Source: UBA5336 sp038522375
Lineage (GTDB): Bacteria > Pseudomonadota > Alphaproteobacteria > Caulobacterales > Hyphomonadaceae
Reading direction: 5' to 3'
DNA: 64,000 bases
NCBI GenBank assembly: GCA_038522375.1
Contig: JBCBKE010000002.1
Coordinates: 26,383-90,382 of the forward strand
Part shown: positions 25,337 through 33,290 of the stretch, one piece after another
Layout of the letters: every line of letters begins with the position of its first letter
Numbering within the stretch: the stretch's first letter is position 1
Notes under the pieces: generated by a model
Databases searched by the model: none
What the model was told of the DNA's origin: nothing
Seen by the model: the letters and a program-made list of their open reading frames with translations, nothing else
Program-made: the position numbers and the translations under genes

Positions 25337-26539
25337 TCACGCGCCATTGTTCAGGCGCATCCAGTCTTCGGCCGGCAGGCCATAAACCATGTCCATCACC
25401 TCGAACTGGAGCCCAACCGGGGCGCTGGCGTGGGAGTTCCATACGACGGCGACCCCGGTATCGCGGTCGGGGTCGAAGAGGATCGTGGCCCTGTAGCCTT
25501 CGACGGCGCCGCGATGGCCCACGACCCGGTTTCCAGCGTAGTCATAGGTACGCCAGCCGAGCCCGTATTCCGCGCCCGTCATGCGCCCGCCATAGCGGCG
25601 GTTCATGTAGCGCCGCTCTCGCAGGGTGCGGACCCGCGGAGCATGGATTTCGGCAAGGACACGATCGGAGATCACATCGGGCCGCAGCCCCATCTGGGCG
25701 CGCATATACTTCGCCAGGTCCATCACCGAAGAATTGATCCCGCCAGCCGCCGGCACGCGGTAGTAGGCGTCTTTCACCGACACCAGGCGCGGGGTGCGGG
25801 CGCGCCGGACCCGGGCATGGGCACTGGCGAAATCGCCAGTCATGGCAAGGCCCGCGCGGCTGGCGCTTGCCGTTGTCATCCCAAGCGGTTCGAAAAGGCG
25901 TGTTTCCAGGGCGGTTTCGAAATGATCGCCCGTCTGCCGGGTGACGACCTCTGAAATCGCGTCAAAGGCGACATTCTGATAGGTATGGCAGCTGCCCACG
26001 GAACAGGTCGCCGTGAGCCCGCCCAGCGCCCGGCGGATATCGGCGGGATCGCGCCCGTCTTCCAATCGGGTGTCATAGGCGTTGGGCACGATGCCAAGCT
26101 GGTGGGAGAGCACGTCGGCGAGCGTTGCACGCTGGTGGGCATTGGACGGCAGGCGCAGGCTGGTGCCGTAGGTGGAAACAGCGGCGTCCAGGTCGATGAT
26201 CCCTTGATCGTCCAGCAGGCCTGCCAATGTGCCCGCGGCGCCTTTCGAGAGCGATGCCCAGCGGAAGACCGTGCTTTCGGTTACCGGCACGCCGCCCCCG
26301 TGGACGGTCTCGCCATAACCCTTTGCCAGGGTGATCTCGCCATTCTCAACAATGGCTACGCCGAGACCGACCATGTCTTCGCGGGTCATCAGCCGGTCAA
26401 TCCGACGTTCGATCGCTTCGAGATTTACCGGCGATGCCGCGGCCGGGAGAAGACCCTGGAAGGTTGCGATGAGGAGACAGGCAAGGAAACGGATGGGGAT
26501 CTCCTCGAGGGGCAGGCCGCCACTGCGGCCCCGTGACAA
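25337..26539 (-). CDS. Serine beta-lactamase-fold hydrolase (class C/esterase type)
   Basis: The 400-residue product has a signal-like stretch (about 17-35) and the three motifs of this fold: SLSK (Ser96, Lys99), TYQN with Tyr as the second motif, and GHRG near residue 342. Proteins of this fold are esterases, peptidases or beta-lactamases; the substrate is unknown. Export is likely. The start is weak: the frame opens with a TTG at 26539 without a clear ribosome site. It faces tadA tail to tail. Confidence 0.88.
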   Translation of the reverse strand: MSRGRSGGLPLEEIPIRFLACLLIATFQGLLPAAASPVNLEAIERRIDRLMTREDMVGLGVAIVENGEITLAKGYGETVHGGGVPVTESTVFRWASLSKGAAGTLAGLLDDQGIIDLDAAVSTYGTSLRLPSNAHQRATLADVLSHQLGIVPNAYDTRLEDGRDPADIRRALGGLTATCSVGSCHTYQNVAFDAISEVVTRQTGDHFETALETRLFEPLGMTTASASRAGLAMTGDFASAHARVRRARTPRLVSVKDAYYRVPAAGGINSSVMDLAKYMRAQMGLRPDVISDRVLAEIHAPRVRTLRERRYMNRRYGGRMTGAEYGLGWRTYDYAGNRVVGHRGAVEGYRATILFDPDRDTGVAVVWNSHASAPVGLQFEVMDMVYGLPAEDWMRLNNGA

Positions 26540-26617
26540 GTCATAGGTATGCGTCAGGGCCGGACCGGGAAGTTACCGATCCGTTATTTGATGTAGAAAA
26601 TCGGGCGTGCCCACACT

Positions 26618-27268
26618 TCATGCGTGCACTGGTGGGGGTTCAGGCTCGATCGCCCGCCCCGGATGCCGGGACCGCAGGTCATCATCGGGCGCGGGGGCCA
26701 TCGGCCCGGCAAACGGTCTCAGGGGTAGCGGGACAGACAACGTTCTGTCGCCGCTGGCGCTGCGGCGACGGCGCAGGAAAGCGAGCCGGCGGATGGCCCG
26801 TCCGGGCGCCTGGACGGTGGCAGCGAGCGCTGCGAGGCGCTGGCACTCGCGCCAGATCGACACCAGAGGAATATCGAATGGATTGTCGATGGCCCGCGTT
26901 CCGGCCGGCCCGGGCCAAGCGCCGGTGGCCGGACCTGGGCGACCGAACATGGCAGAGCCGCCCACGCAAAAGACGAGACCGATGCTGGTTCGGTCGCGCG
27001 CCTCCACCGCCGGAGTAGCCGCCCGTGAACCGGTGCGGGATGGCGGTAGCTGCGGCGTAAACGCCTCTGCCTCGACCCAGAGGAGCCAACGCAGCAGTCC
27101 TTCAGCCTGGCGCAGGGCGTGACGGACGTGGCGGCGAAGACCGGGCGTCACCGGATGCTGGCCCGAGCCGGCCGGTGAGGCAGCCGCCACCAGGGCCTCG
27201 ACCCAGGCGATCAGACGGTCCCAGAGCGGAGACCTGCCGTTGCGGCAAGGAACAAGCGACCCAGTCAT
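26618..27268 (-). CDS. Hypothetical protein, Arg/Pro-rich
   Basis: The 216-residue product has a helical N-terminal half (LRRHVRHALRQAEGLLRWLL) and an Arg/Pro-rich C-terminal half with NPFDIPLVSIWRECQRL. I do not recognise a domain. Two plus-strand frames overlap it; I prefer this strand because its composition looks like known alphaproteobacterial hypothetical proteins and it runs with the downstream hydrolase gene. No signal peptide is seen. Confidence 0.5.
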   Translation of the reverse strand: MTGSLVPCRNGRSPLWDRLIAWVEALVAAASPAGSGQHPVTPGLRRHVRHALRQAEGLLRWLLWVEAEAFTPQLPPSRTGSRAATPAVEARDRTSIGLVFCVGGSAMFGRPGPATGAWPGPAGTRAIDNPFDIPLVSIWRECQRLAALAATVQAPGRAIRRLAFLRRRRSASGDRTLSVPLPLRPFAGPMAPAPDDDLRSRHPGRAIEPEPPPVHA

Positions 27269-27511
27269 GGGGAAACCCTATCCTGCGTCCAGGGTCGGTC
27301 GGATAAATATTGCCACCGGCCAAGCGTTCGAGGACCGGAATTGCGGAAATTTCACATCCCACACCCTCTCGAGGGGAATGCGTTTAAGGTCTGTGAACCT
27401 CGGCGTTATACCGTGATGAAGGGCTTAGCGATGTCCTGTCCGGTCAATGGCGGCTCTGACAAACCGAGGCACCTGAAACGGTGGCCCATCACCCTGACAC
27501 GCGAGTGCGCC

Positions 27512-27667
27512 ATGAACTCCGTCTTGAAACTGTTCGGCATGAAAAAGCCAGCCTGGACGATCGATACCGAACGGCTTCCCGATTTCGGGCTGAGTGGCTT
27601 CGAAATGAAACTGCTGGGCGGGTTGTTGATCGCAGAAATCATCATCGTCGCCGTGCTGATCCTGTAG
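27512..27667 (+). CDS. Small single-helix membrane protein
   Basis: A 51-residue frame from ATG 27512 reads MNSVLKLFGMKKPAWTID, then a C-terminal hydrophobic helix (LLGGLLIAEIIIVAVLIL). No family is recognised. The frame stays open upstream to 27341, and a start near 27416 is also possible. No good ribosome site is visible for any of them, so this call is moderate. The gene stands alone, converging on yqeY. Confidence 0.5.
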   Translation: MNSVLKLFGMKKPAWTIDTERLPDFGLSGFEMKLLGGLLIAEIIIVAVLIL

Positions 27668-27715
27668 GACGCCGGCAGGCGCATCGGCGGTACGGACTGA
27701 CGCACGCGCGCGCTG

Positions 27716-28219
27716 CTAGAGCTCAGCCGGTTTCATCAGCGTGTTGCGGACGAGTTTTCCTGCGTGGGAGGGATCGATCTGCCCGGGAAACCGGCTTTTC
27801 AGCGCCTGCATGCACCGGCCCACATCCTTGAGCTTCGACGCTTCCAGTTCCTCGACCACCGATTGGACGGCTGTCTCGAGGTCCTCGCCTGCGAGGGGCT
27901 GCGGCAGGAACGCCTCCACGATCGCGAGTTCGTCGCGCTCGCGCTCGGCCTCTTCGATCCTGCCGGCTTCTTCGTATTCGGCAGCAGATACGCGTAATTG
28001 TTCGGCCATGGTGTCGACCACGTCCCGCACACCGTCTTCAGGGCAGCCGTCGCATTCACCACGGATCCTGGCGCTCACGTCACGGTCGCGAATCGCGCAG
28101 TCAAGCAAACGCAGGGTTTGCGCACGCACACTGTCGGGATTGTCACGCTCTGCGATCTCAAGTGCGGTTTCGATCCGCTCTCGAAGGATTGATTTCGCAG
28201 GCGTTTCGTCGTTCGCCAT
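27716..28219 (-). CDS. yqeY: GatB/YqeY domain-containing protein
   Basis: A 167-residue, helix-rich protein resembling YqeY: ILRERIETALEIAERD, LRLLDCAIRDRD and EAFLPQPLAGEDLETAV match the tail domain of GatB. The role of free-standing YqeY is unclear; the domain binds tRNA in GatB. It has a CXXC (CDGC) in the middle, unlike the classical form. ATG 28219 gives the natural N-terminus. It is divergent from carA, an arrangement common in alphaproteobacteria. Confidence 0.88.
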   Translation of the reverse strand: MANDETPAKSILRERIETALEIAERDNPDSVRAQTLRLLDCAIRDRDVSARIRGECDGCPEDGVRDVVDTMAEQLRVSAAEYEEAGRIEEAERERDELAIVEAFLPQPLAGEDLETAVQSVVEELEASKLKDVGRCMQALKSRFPGQIDPSHAGKLVRNTLMKPAEL

Positions 28220-28339
28220 CCAGGTCTCTGTCTCTGCTGGCCCCGTCAAAAATTGACGCAGCACCGGTTCAGCCCCTATTCCCCTGTCTTCGACTGCAAA
28301 GGTTAAGCAGACGCAAACTTCCGGGAAAGAGTGTCAAGT

Positions 28340-29524
28340 ATGTCTTACGCAAAATTCATGCAACCCGCTTCTCGCAACACGGGTGCCATCGCGCTTGAGG
28401 ACGGCACCCTATTCACCGGTGATGGGGTCGGCGCCACTGGCATCACCGTCGGCGAACTCTGCTTCAATACGGCGATGACAGGGTATCAGGAGATCCTGAC
28501 CGACCCCTCCTATGCCGAGCAGATCGTGATGTTCACCTTTCCCCATGTGGGCAATATTGGCACCACGGCCCTCGACCGCGAAGACAGCGCACCGGCGGCT
28601 GTCAAGGCTGCGGTCGGGACCGTATTCCGGGAGCCCGTCACGCCGCCATCAAACTGGCGTGCGGAGGTCCCTTTTGATGCGTGGCTGGCCGACCGGGGCA
28701 TTGTGGGGCTGTCGGGTGTGGATACGCGGGCGCTGACGGCCCGTATTCGCGCGGGCGGCATGCAGAAGGCGGCGATCGCCCACGATCGGGATGGGGACAT
28801 CGATCTGGCGGGTTTGGTGGCGCAGGCGCGGGCCTGGCGCGGCGTTGAACGGGCGGACCTGGCCGCCGGGGTGGCGGCGACCGAACCCTTTGGTCACAAG
28901 GAGGGGCTATGGACCGCCGAGAACAGTTTTCCGGGGCTGGTCGAGCCGAAATACCATGTGGTTGTGGTGGATTTCGGGGTTAAGAAGAACATCCTGCGCA
29001 ACCTTGCCAATGTCGGTGCGCGGTCGAGCGTCGTGCCGGGAGATATCTCGTTTGACGCGCTGATGGCGCTGGCGCCCGATGGGGTGGTGCTGTCGAACGG
29101 TCCGGGGGACCCGGGGGCGACAATCGAGCGGTGTGGCGCGATGATATCGGCGCTGATCGAGAGCGGCCGCCCGGTCCTCGGCATATGCCTGGGCCACCAG
29201 CTCCTGGCGCTCGCCCTGGGGGCCCAGACGCGGAAGATGGACCAGGGACACCATGGGGCCAATCATCCGGTGAAGGACATGGCGACGGGGAAGGTGGAGA
29301 TCGTGTCAATGAACCATGGGTTCACGGTTGATGCGGCCAGCCTGCCCACGGGGGTCGAGGAGAGCCACCGCTCATTGTTCGACGGCACCAATTCGGGGCT
29401 GGCGCTGGCGGGCAAGCCGATCATCTCGGTACAGCACCACCCCGAAGCGTCGCCGGGGCCGCAGGACAGTTTCTATGTGTTCGAGCGGTTTGCCGGCCTG
29501 ATGGATGGGGCGAAGGCGCGTTAG
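28340..29524 (+). CDS. carA: Carbamoyl-phosphate synthase small subunit
   Basis: A 394-residue glutamine amidotransferase subunit. The N-terminal part has LEDGTLFTGDGVGATG and GELCFNTAMTGYQEI; the class I amidotransferase domain has GICLGHQ with the nucleophile Cys, and HHPEASPGPQD with catalytic His and Glu. CarA supplies ammonia to CarB for arginine and pyrimidine synthesis. ATG 28340 is chosen over an in-frame GTG at 28331. carB lies 12 kb away, not adjacent. Confidence 0.96.
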   Translation: MSYAKFMQPASRNTGAIALEDGTLFTGDGVGATGITVGELCFNTAMTGYQEILTDPSYAEQIVMFTFPHVGNIGTTALDREDSAPAAVKAAVGTVFREPVTPPSNWRAEVPFDAWLADRGIVGLSGVDTRALTARIRAGGMQKAAIAHDRDGDIDLAGLVAQARAWRGVERADLAAGVAATEPFGHKEGLWTAENSFPGLVEPKYHVVVVDFGVKKNILRNLANVGARSSVVPGDISFDALMALAPDGVVLSNGPGDPGATIERCGAMISALIESGRPVLGICLGHQLLALALGAQTRKMDQGHHGANHPVKDMATGKVEIVSMNHGFTVDAASLPTGVEESHRSLFDGTNSGLALAGKPIISVQHHPEASPGPQDSFYVFERFAGLMDGAKAR

Positions 29525-30393
29525 AGGGCGTCGACCCTGGCGCCGCGGGCTTCGAGGACGGGTTTCAGCGCCCAATAGGCGGCGGGGTTCCGGCAGAGCG
29601 GGATCCGCGGGTGCAGGTGGTGGACCACATGGTACTGCATCCCCAGCGAACCGATATTGCCGAGAAGGGCGCGGAAGCTGCGGGTGTTCCGATAACGTCC
29701 GGTCTCGTTGCCGGGATGGTGGGGGGCCCAGCTGAGATAGTACTGGATGTAGGTGAGCCCGATATGGCGGGGCAGCCACCACAAGAGTGCAGCCTCCACG
29801 GCGTGTCCGGTCCAGGCGAGGGCGAACAGGGCCCCGAAAAACACGATCTCATAGACGACGGCATCGAGGATGACATCGTCCCGGCCGATCCGCTGGAGCG
29901 TGCCCCGGTAGGCCTTCAACCCACCGTCCACCCTCGGCTGGCGGTTGCGGATCGACGTCCAGATGGCCGACCATGGCCCCGACGCGGTGACCGAGTAATC
30001 AGGGTCGAGCATGGGATCGTTGGTGTGTTTATGGTGTTCGAGGTGGGTCAGCTTCGCGACCCGGTAGGGCAGCATCAGCGGGACGATGGAGAGATGGCCG
30101 AGCGCCTCGTTGAGCCAGCGCAACCGCTCGCCCGGGCGGGCAATGATATCGTGCTGGGCCTCGTGGGAGGGCAGGTATGACAAGGTCACGCAAAGCGTGG
30201 CGACGATGAAGCCGAGCCAGAGCGGGACAAGGCCGGTGAACACAAGCGGCCAGAGCGCAAGCCACACCGCCAGGTTCGAGAACCCCCAGAACACGGCAAA
30301 GTAGGGGAAATGTCCCATGTGCTCCCGGGCGATCTCGCGCTCCAGGCGCATGAGATCGGCGTCCGACAACCTGGACAGATCAGGCGCGCTCAT
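29521..30393 (-). CDS. Membrane fatty acid desaturase / carotenoid hydroxylase-type enzyme
   Basis: The 290-residue membrane protein carries the three histidine boxes of the di-iron desaturase/hydroxylase group: HEAQH, HLEHHKH and HVVHHLHP, between four predicted helices. Such enzymes use oxygen to desaturate acyl chains or hydroxylate carotenoids; which one cannot be decided here. ATG 30393 overlaps the stop of the small upstream membrane gene as ATGA. Its stop overlaps the carA stop on the other strand by two bases. Confidence 0.9.
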   Translation of the reverse strand: MSAPDLSRLSDADLMRLEREIAREHMGHFPYFAVFWGFSNLAVWLALWPLVFTGLVPLWLGFIVATLCVTLSYLPSHEAQHDIIARPGERLRWLNEALGHLSIVPLMLPYRVAKLTHLEHHKHTNDPMLDPDYSVTASGPWSAIWTSIRNRQPRVDGGLKAYRGTLQRIGRDDVILDAVVYEIVFFGALFALAWTGHAVEAALLWWLPRHIGLTYIQYYLSWAPHHPGNETGRYRNTRSFRALLGNIGSLGMQYHVVHHLHPRIPLCRNPAAYWALKPVLEARGARVDAL

Positions 30394-30596
30394 ATCCACC
30401 GCCCCCGATACTGGGCGAGCAGGCCAAGCGCGAGCCCGGCGAGGATGCCGAAGCTGAGACGGGACATGCCGAACGGGGCATCAACCCCTGCCGCGGCCAT
30501 GGTCTGGGCCACCAACGGGGCGATAAAGCCGAGGCCGAACAGCAGCGGCCCGACATAGAAAATAGCCTTGATCGTTCTGGTCACGGGCCCGTCCAT
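30390..30596 (-). CDS. Small two-helix membrane protein coupled to the desaturase
   Basis: A 68-residue protein with two hydrophobic segments (IFYVGPLLFGLGFIAPLVAQ and FGILAGLALGLLAQY). It ends in an ATGA overlap with the desaturase start, so the two are translationally coupled. No family is recognised. It may be an accessory subunit or membrane partner of the desaturase. Confidence 0.7.
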   Translation of the reverse strand: MDGPVTRTIKAIFYVGPLLFGLGFIAPLVAQTMAAAGVDAPFGMSRLSFGILAGLALGLLAQYRGRWI

Positions 30597-31083
30597 CAGT
30601 TAAAAATGACACAGGCGTCAACTTTGTAAAGCCTAAAAATCGCCGCGCACCACTTGCGCGCGAAAATAGGAGACAAAACTTACCGCGTCCCTAACCGGCA
30701 AGTCGACCACATAATTGCAGGGGTGCAGTTTCGCCCCTGAACCATCAAGTCATCGGAATCGTGGGTTTCACCGGTGATCGTCGGACGGGGCACGTGTGGT
30801 GTCGGCGTCCCTTTGGGGGTCCTGCCACCCCTTTCAGTTGTGATGGACACGACGCGCCAGGCTTCAGACTCGATCAGAGTCACCGCGTTTGGCCCGTAGC
30901 TGTCTGCTGAACGGCGACACTTGAGTGGCGCAGGGCTGACTATTGGCGGACGTTGCGGCCGCCCATCAACTTCCATTCTCCGGCGACAAACTTCCAAACA
31001 TAAGTCGATCCCACAATCGCGACGGGATCACCATCGCGAGACAATTGTCATCTGCGGAGATCAGTTGTCGATTAGCGCGGCAG
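30597..31083. other. Intergenic region without a supported gene
   Basis: No frame here has convincing protein character. Minus-strand bases just upstream of the small membrane gene (30597-30640) are AT-rich and may hold its promoter. No tRNA fold or inverted terminal repeat was seen. The region marks the start of an AT-richer patch that continues to about 32600. Confidence 0.5.
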
Positions 31084-31560
31084 TCAAACCGGTCTCCAAA
31101 CGGCGAGTACGACCGCGACGAGCCCGAGCAGCCGCATCAGCCAGTACCATGGTTCTAATCGCCGGTAGCTTTGGATGACTTCAACAGAGGCCGGGCCCGG
31201 CCCTTCAGGGAGGGCTTTGATCTGAGCATTGAGTCGGAAGGCACTTGGTAAAATGAGCGCTACGACCGAAAGCACTATGATCATTATACCCTGTTTCAGA
31301 CCAAGCCAAAGGGTTTCGAACCAGCCCCAACCGAAGAGGATCGTTTGCGTGATCCCTGCCGCGAACGCTGTCAGAGTGGCGACGAAAACGACGATATCGG
31401 AGTTATAGACTATCCGAATAAGCGGCGCGGCAGCTGGGCTTTCGGGGTCTGCAAGGAATATACGACCGAGCCAGAGTTCGAAAAACCCGAAACCGAGCCA
31501 CGCGATGACCGCCAATATGTGGACTGTGAGCAGCGCTTCGCGACCGTAAGCCTCGATCAT
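31084..31560 (-). CDS. DUF2269/CopD-like integral membrane protein
   Basis: This 158-residue membrane protein has four hydrophobic helices: LTVHILAVIAWLGFGFFELW, IVVFVATLTAFAAGITQTI, MIIVLSVVALILPSAF and WLMRLLGLVAVVLAVW. The His in the first helix and the four-helix layout recall the DUF2269 and CopD-like families, some of which bind haem or copper. The family call is by eye and the function is unknown. It may be transcribed with the lipoprotein genes upstream. Confidence 0.7.
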   Translation of the reverse strand: MIEAYGREALLTVHILAVIAWLGFGFFELWLGRIFLADPESPAAAPLIRIVYNSDIVVFVATLTAFAAGITQTILFGWGWFETLWLGLKQGIMIIVLSVVALILPSAFRLNAQIKALPEGPGPASVEVIQSYRRLEPWYWLMRLLGLVAVVLAVWRPV

Positions 31561-31592
31561 GTCGTCACCTCAAGCGTTCGTCAGACAAGACT

Positions 31593-31769
31593 TTATACGA
31601 TCCTCTTTACGGTATCCGCCGTGAGATGGGTTTCAACATACGTCTCTTCGAGCGACCAGATCTCCGACGCGTCCATGGCCGCTCCTATTCCAGGGGCATT
31701 CGGCCCCGCGGGCTGCGTCATCGTTGATGTGCACCCAGCCAACAGGACAACCAATAGCAGATTTCGCAT
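31593..31769 (-). CDS. Small lipoprotein
   Basis: A 58-residue frame starts MRNLLLVVLLAGCTSTMTQP. It has a perfect lipobox (LAGC, Cys13), then an Ala/Pro-rich stretch and an acidic end (IWSLEETYVETH). It is too short for simple gene calling, but the signal sequence is convincing. The function is unknown. It lies between the DUF2269-like gene and a larger lipoprotein gene on the same strand. Confidence 0.7.
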   Translation of the reverse strand: MRNLLLVVLLAGCTSTMTQPAGPNAPGIGAAMDASEIWSLEETYVETHLTADTVKRIV

Positions 31770-31785
31770 AGACTATTCCAGCACA

Positions 31786-31807
31786 ATCACACGGTAAACT
31801 GCGTGAT
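31786..31807. promoter_or_regulatory. Inverted repeat upstream of the small lipoprotein gene
   Basis: Arms ATCACAC (31786-31792) and GCGTGAT (31801-31807) match at six of seven pairs around an AT-rich centre. It lies 17 bases before the lipoprotein ATG, a suitable operator position. No regulator is assigned. Confidence 0.3.
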
Positions 31808-31851
31808 AAACACAACCGCTTCTCTTTGCCTTGGGATTCAATGTTCTTGCG

Positions 31852-32574
31852 CTAATTAAATGCAGGAAAACACCGCACTTCAAGCAGACCAAGATTCTGT
31901 TCCAAAGTTAAAATTTCGGGATCGACGGTAATTGCAGTGAAGCCCGTTATGTTGGCGAAACTAGTATCGCTCGAGTAATAGGGTACCGTGATGTAGGTTC
32001 CATCATCAATCGAAAAACCGAGAATTCTTCGAAATTCTCCCTGACCCGTGAGTCGGAGCTCATAGACTTCTCGAACTGTCGTTGTGCGATTTTCGGTAAT
32101 GCCATTCTGATTGCGTCGAAGCTGGGCATTTCTATAAACCGGATAATTGAATGGGTTTCCAGGTTCCAAAATTGGTGAACCAGTAACGAACGTGGCTGTG
32201 AAGCTTTCACCGGCAACGGCCTCGGTTTCTACCACCAAGTCGCGGACTGGAACTTGAAGGGTGGTACCATATCCGAGCGTCAGGCTCTCCCACCCAACTG
32301 AAGAATTGGACGGAATCGTGGACCACCCGGTATCGGTCTGTTCTTCAAAAGTACGGAAAATCTCGATGCGATATCCGTTTTCTACAAAGGTGATCCCGTC
32401 GTTTCCGATCGTGCACTCACTAGGGAGCAATGCCGTCACTCTGGCCAATCGATACTTCTCGGACGTGTAAATGTCATATTGAGAAGAATAGGACGTACAA
32501 CTCGCAATCCCGGTCATCGCGATGGCCAACCACGGACCACTGACATACTTCTGTGGAAACCAAATGTTATCCAT
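31852..32574 (-). CDS. Lipoprotein of unknown function, AT-richer than neighbours
   Basis: A 240-residue protein with a signal and lipobox (WLAIAMTGIASC), then a beta-rich domain without a recognised family (ENGYRIEIFRTFEEQ, TTTVREVYELRLTG). ATG 32574 has GGAG six bases upstream; an in-frame ATG at 32589 overlaps the GST stop as ATGA. Base composition is lower in GC than the surrounding genes, which suggests recent acquisition. Function is unknown. Confidence 0.7.
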   Translation of the reverse strand: MDNIWFPQKYVSGPWLAIAMTGIASCTSYSSQYDIYTSEKYRLARVTALLPSECTIGNDGITFVENGYRIEIFRTFEEQTDTGWSTIPSNSSVGWESLTLGYGTTLQVPVRDLVVETEAVAGESFTATFVTGSPILEPGNPFNYPVYRNAQLRRNQNGITENRTTTVREVYELRLTGQGEFRRILGFSIDDGTYITVPYYSSDTSFANITGFTAITVDPEILTLEQNLGLLEVRCFPAFN

Positions 32575-32585
32575 TGGGTTCTCCG

Positions 32586-33233
32586 TCATCCACGCATGCC
32601 CATGGGCTGTTCACGCCAGACAGAAGCCGGCGCCGCCGCCCGCGCGCGCGTCGCATCGCGCCAGCGGATCATATTGCCGGCTTCGACGGGTATCGTCTGG
32701 TTCGCCCCTTCGAGCTGATCGACATAACAATAAAGGCAGATATCGGCGATGGTGAAGCGATCGCCGGCGATCCAGGGCCGATCGGCCATTAGCCCGTCCA
32801 TCCACATCAGGCCATCCTGGGCGCGTTGCTTCATCCCGTCGGCGGCCTCCGGCAGGCAGCGGATCCGAGTCTTGAAGAGGTCGTAACCCTCCGCATAGTA
32901 GAATCCGAGCACCATGGGGACGCAGATATTCAGCTCGGCCCGACGCCACCACATCCGCGTCTCCGCACGCTCTTCGGGCGTGGTTCCGATCAGGGATGGC
33001 GCGGGATACTTTTCTTCGAGATACTCGCAGATCGCATAGGTCTCGGAAATCACGCGGCCGTCATCGAGCTCGAGGGCCGGCGTCTGGCCGGCCGGATTGA
33101 GTTGGAGATAATCCGCCTGACGGTTTTCAGCGCCCAGGATATCGACTTCCTGGCGTGGGATATCGATCCCCTTCTCCAGAAGATAGAAACGGATCGTCCG
33201 CGGGTTCATTCCGAAGCTGTCGAAAAGTTTCAT
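32586..33233 (-). CDS. Glutathione S-transferase family protein
   Basis: A 215-residue protein with a thioredoxin-like N-terminal domain (MKLFDSFGMNPRTIRFYLLE, LNPAGQTPALELDDG with the cis-Pro, then ISETYAICEYLEEKY) and a helical C-terminal domain with WIAGDRFTIADICLY. It is a GST, probably detoxifying or a maleylacetoacetate-isomerase-like enzyme; the substrate is unknown. GGAGGA lies five bases before ATG 33233. The LuxR-type regulator gene lies 57 bases upstream. Confidence 0.92.
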   Translation of the reverse strand: MKLFDSFGMNPRTIRFYLLEKGIDIPRQEVDILGAENRQADYLQLNPAGQTPALELDDGRVISETYAICEYLEEKYPAPSLIGTTPEERAETRMWWRRAELNICVPMVLGFYYAEGYDLFKTRIRCLPEAADGMKQRAQDGLMWMDGLMADRPWIAGDRFTIADICLYCYVDQLEGANQTIPVEAGNMIRWRDATRARAAAPASVWREQPMGMRG

Positions 33234-33290
33234 TGTGGTCCTCCTCCGGTCTGGCGTGGACCCTAGCGCGGGACGATCCAAGCTCCCCCA

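Noticed and set aside
26533..27122. Two plus-strand frames opposite the hypothetical gene at 26618-27268
   Set aside because: They are Arg/Gly-rich with no signal, no ribosome site and no domain; the minus-strand frame looks more protein-like.
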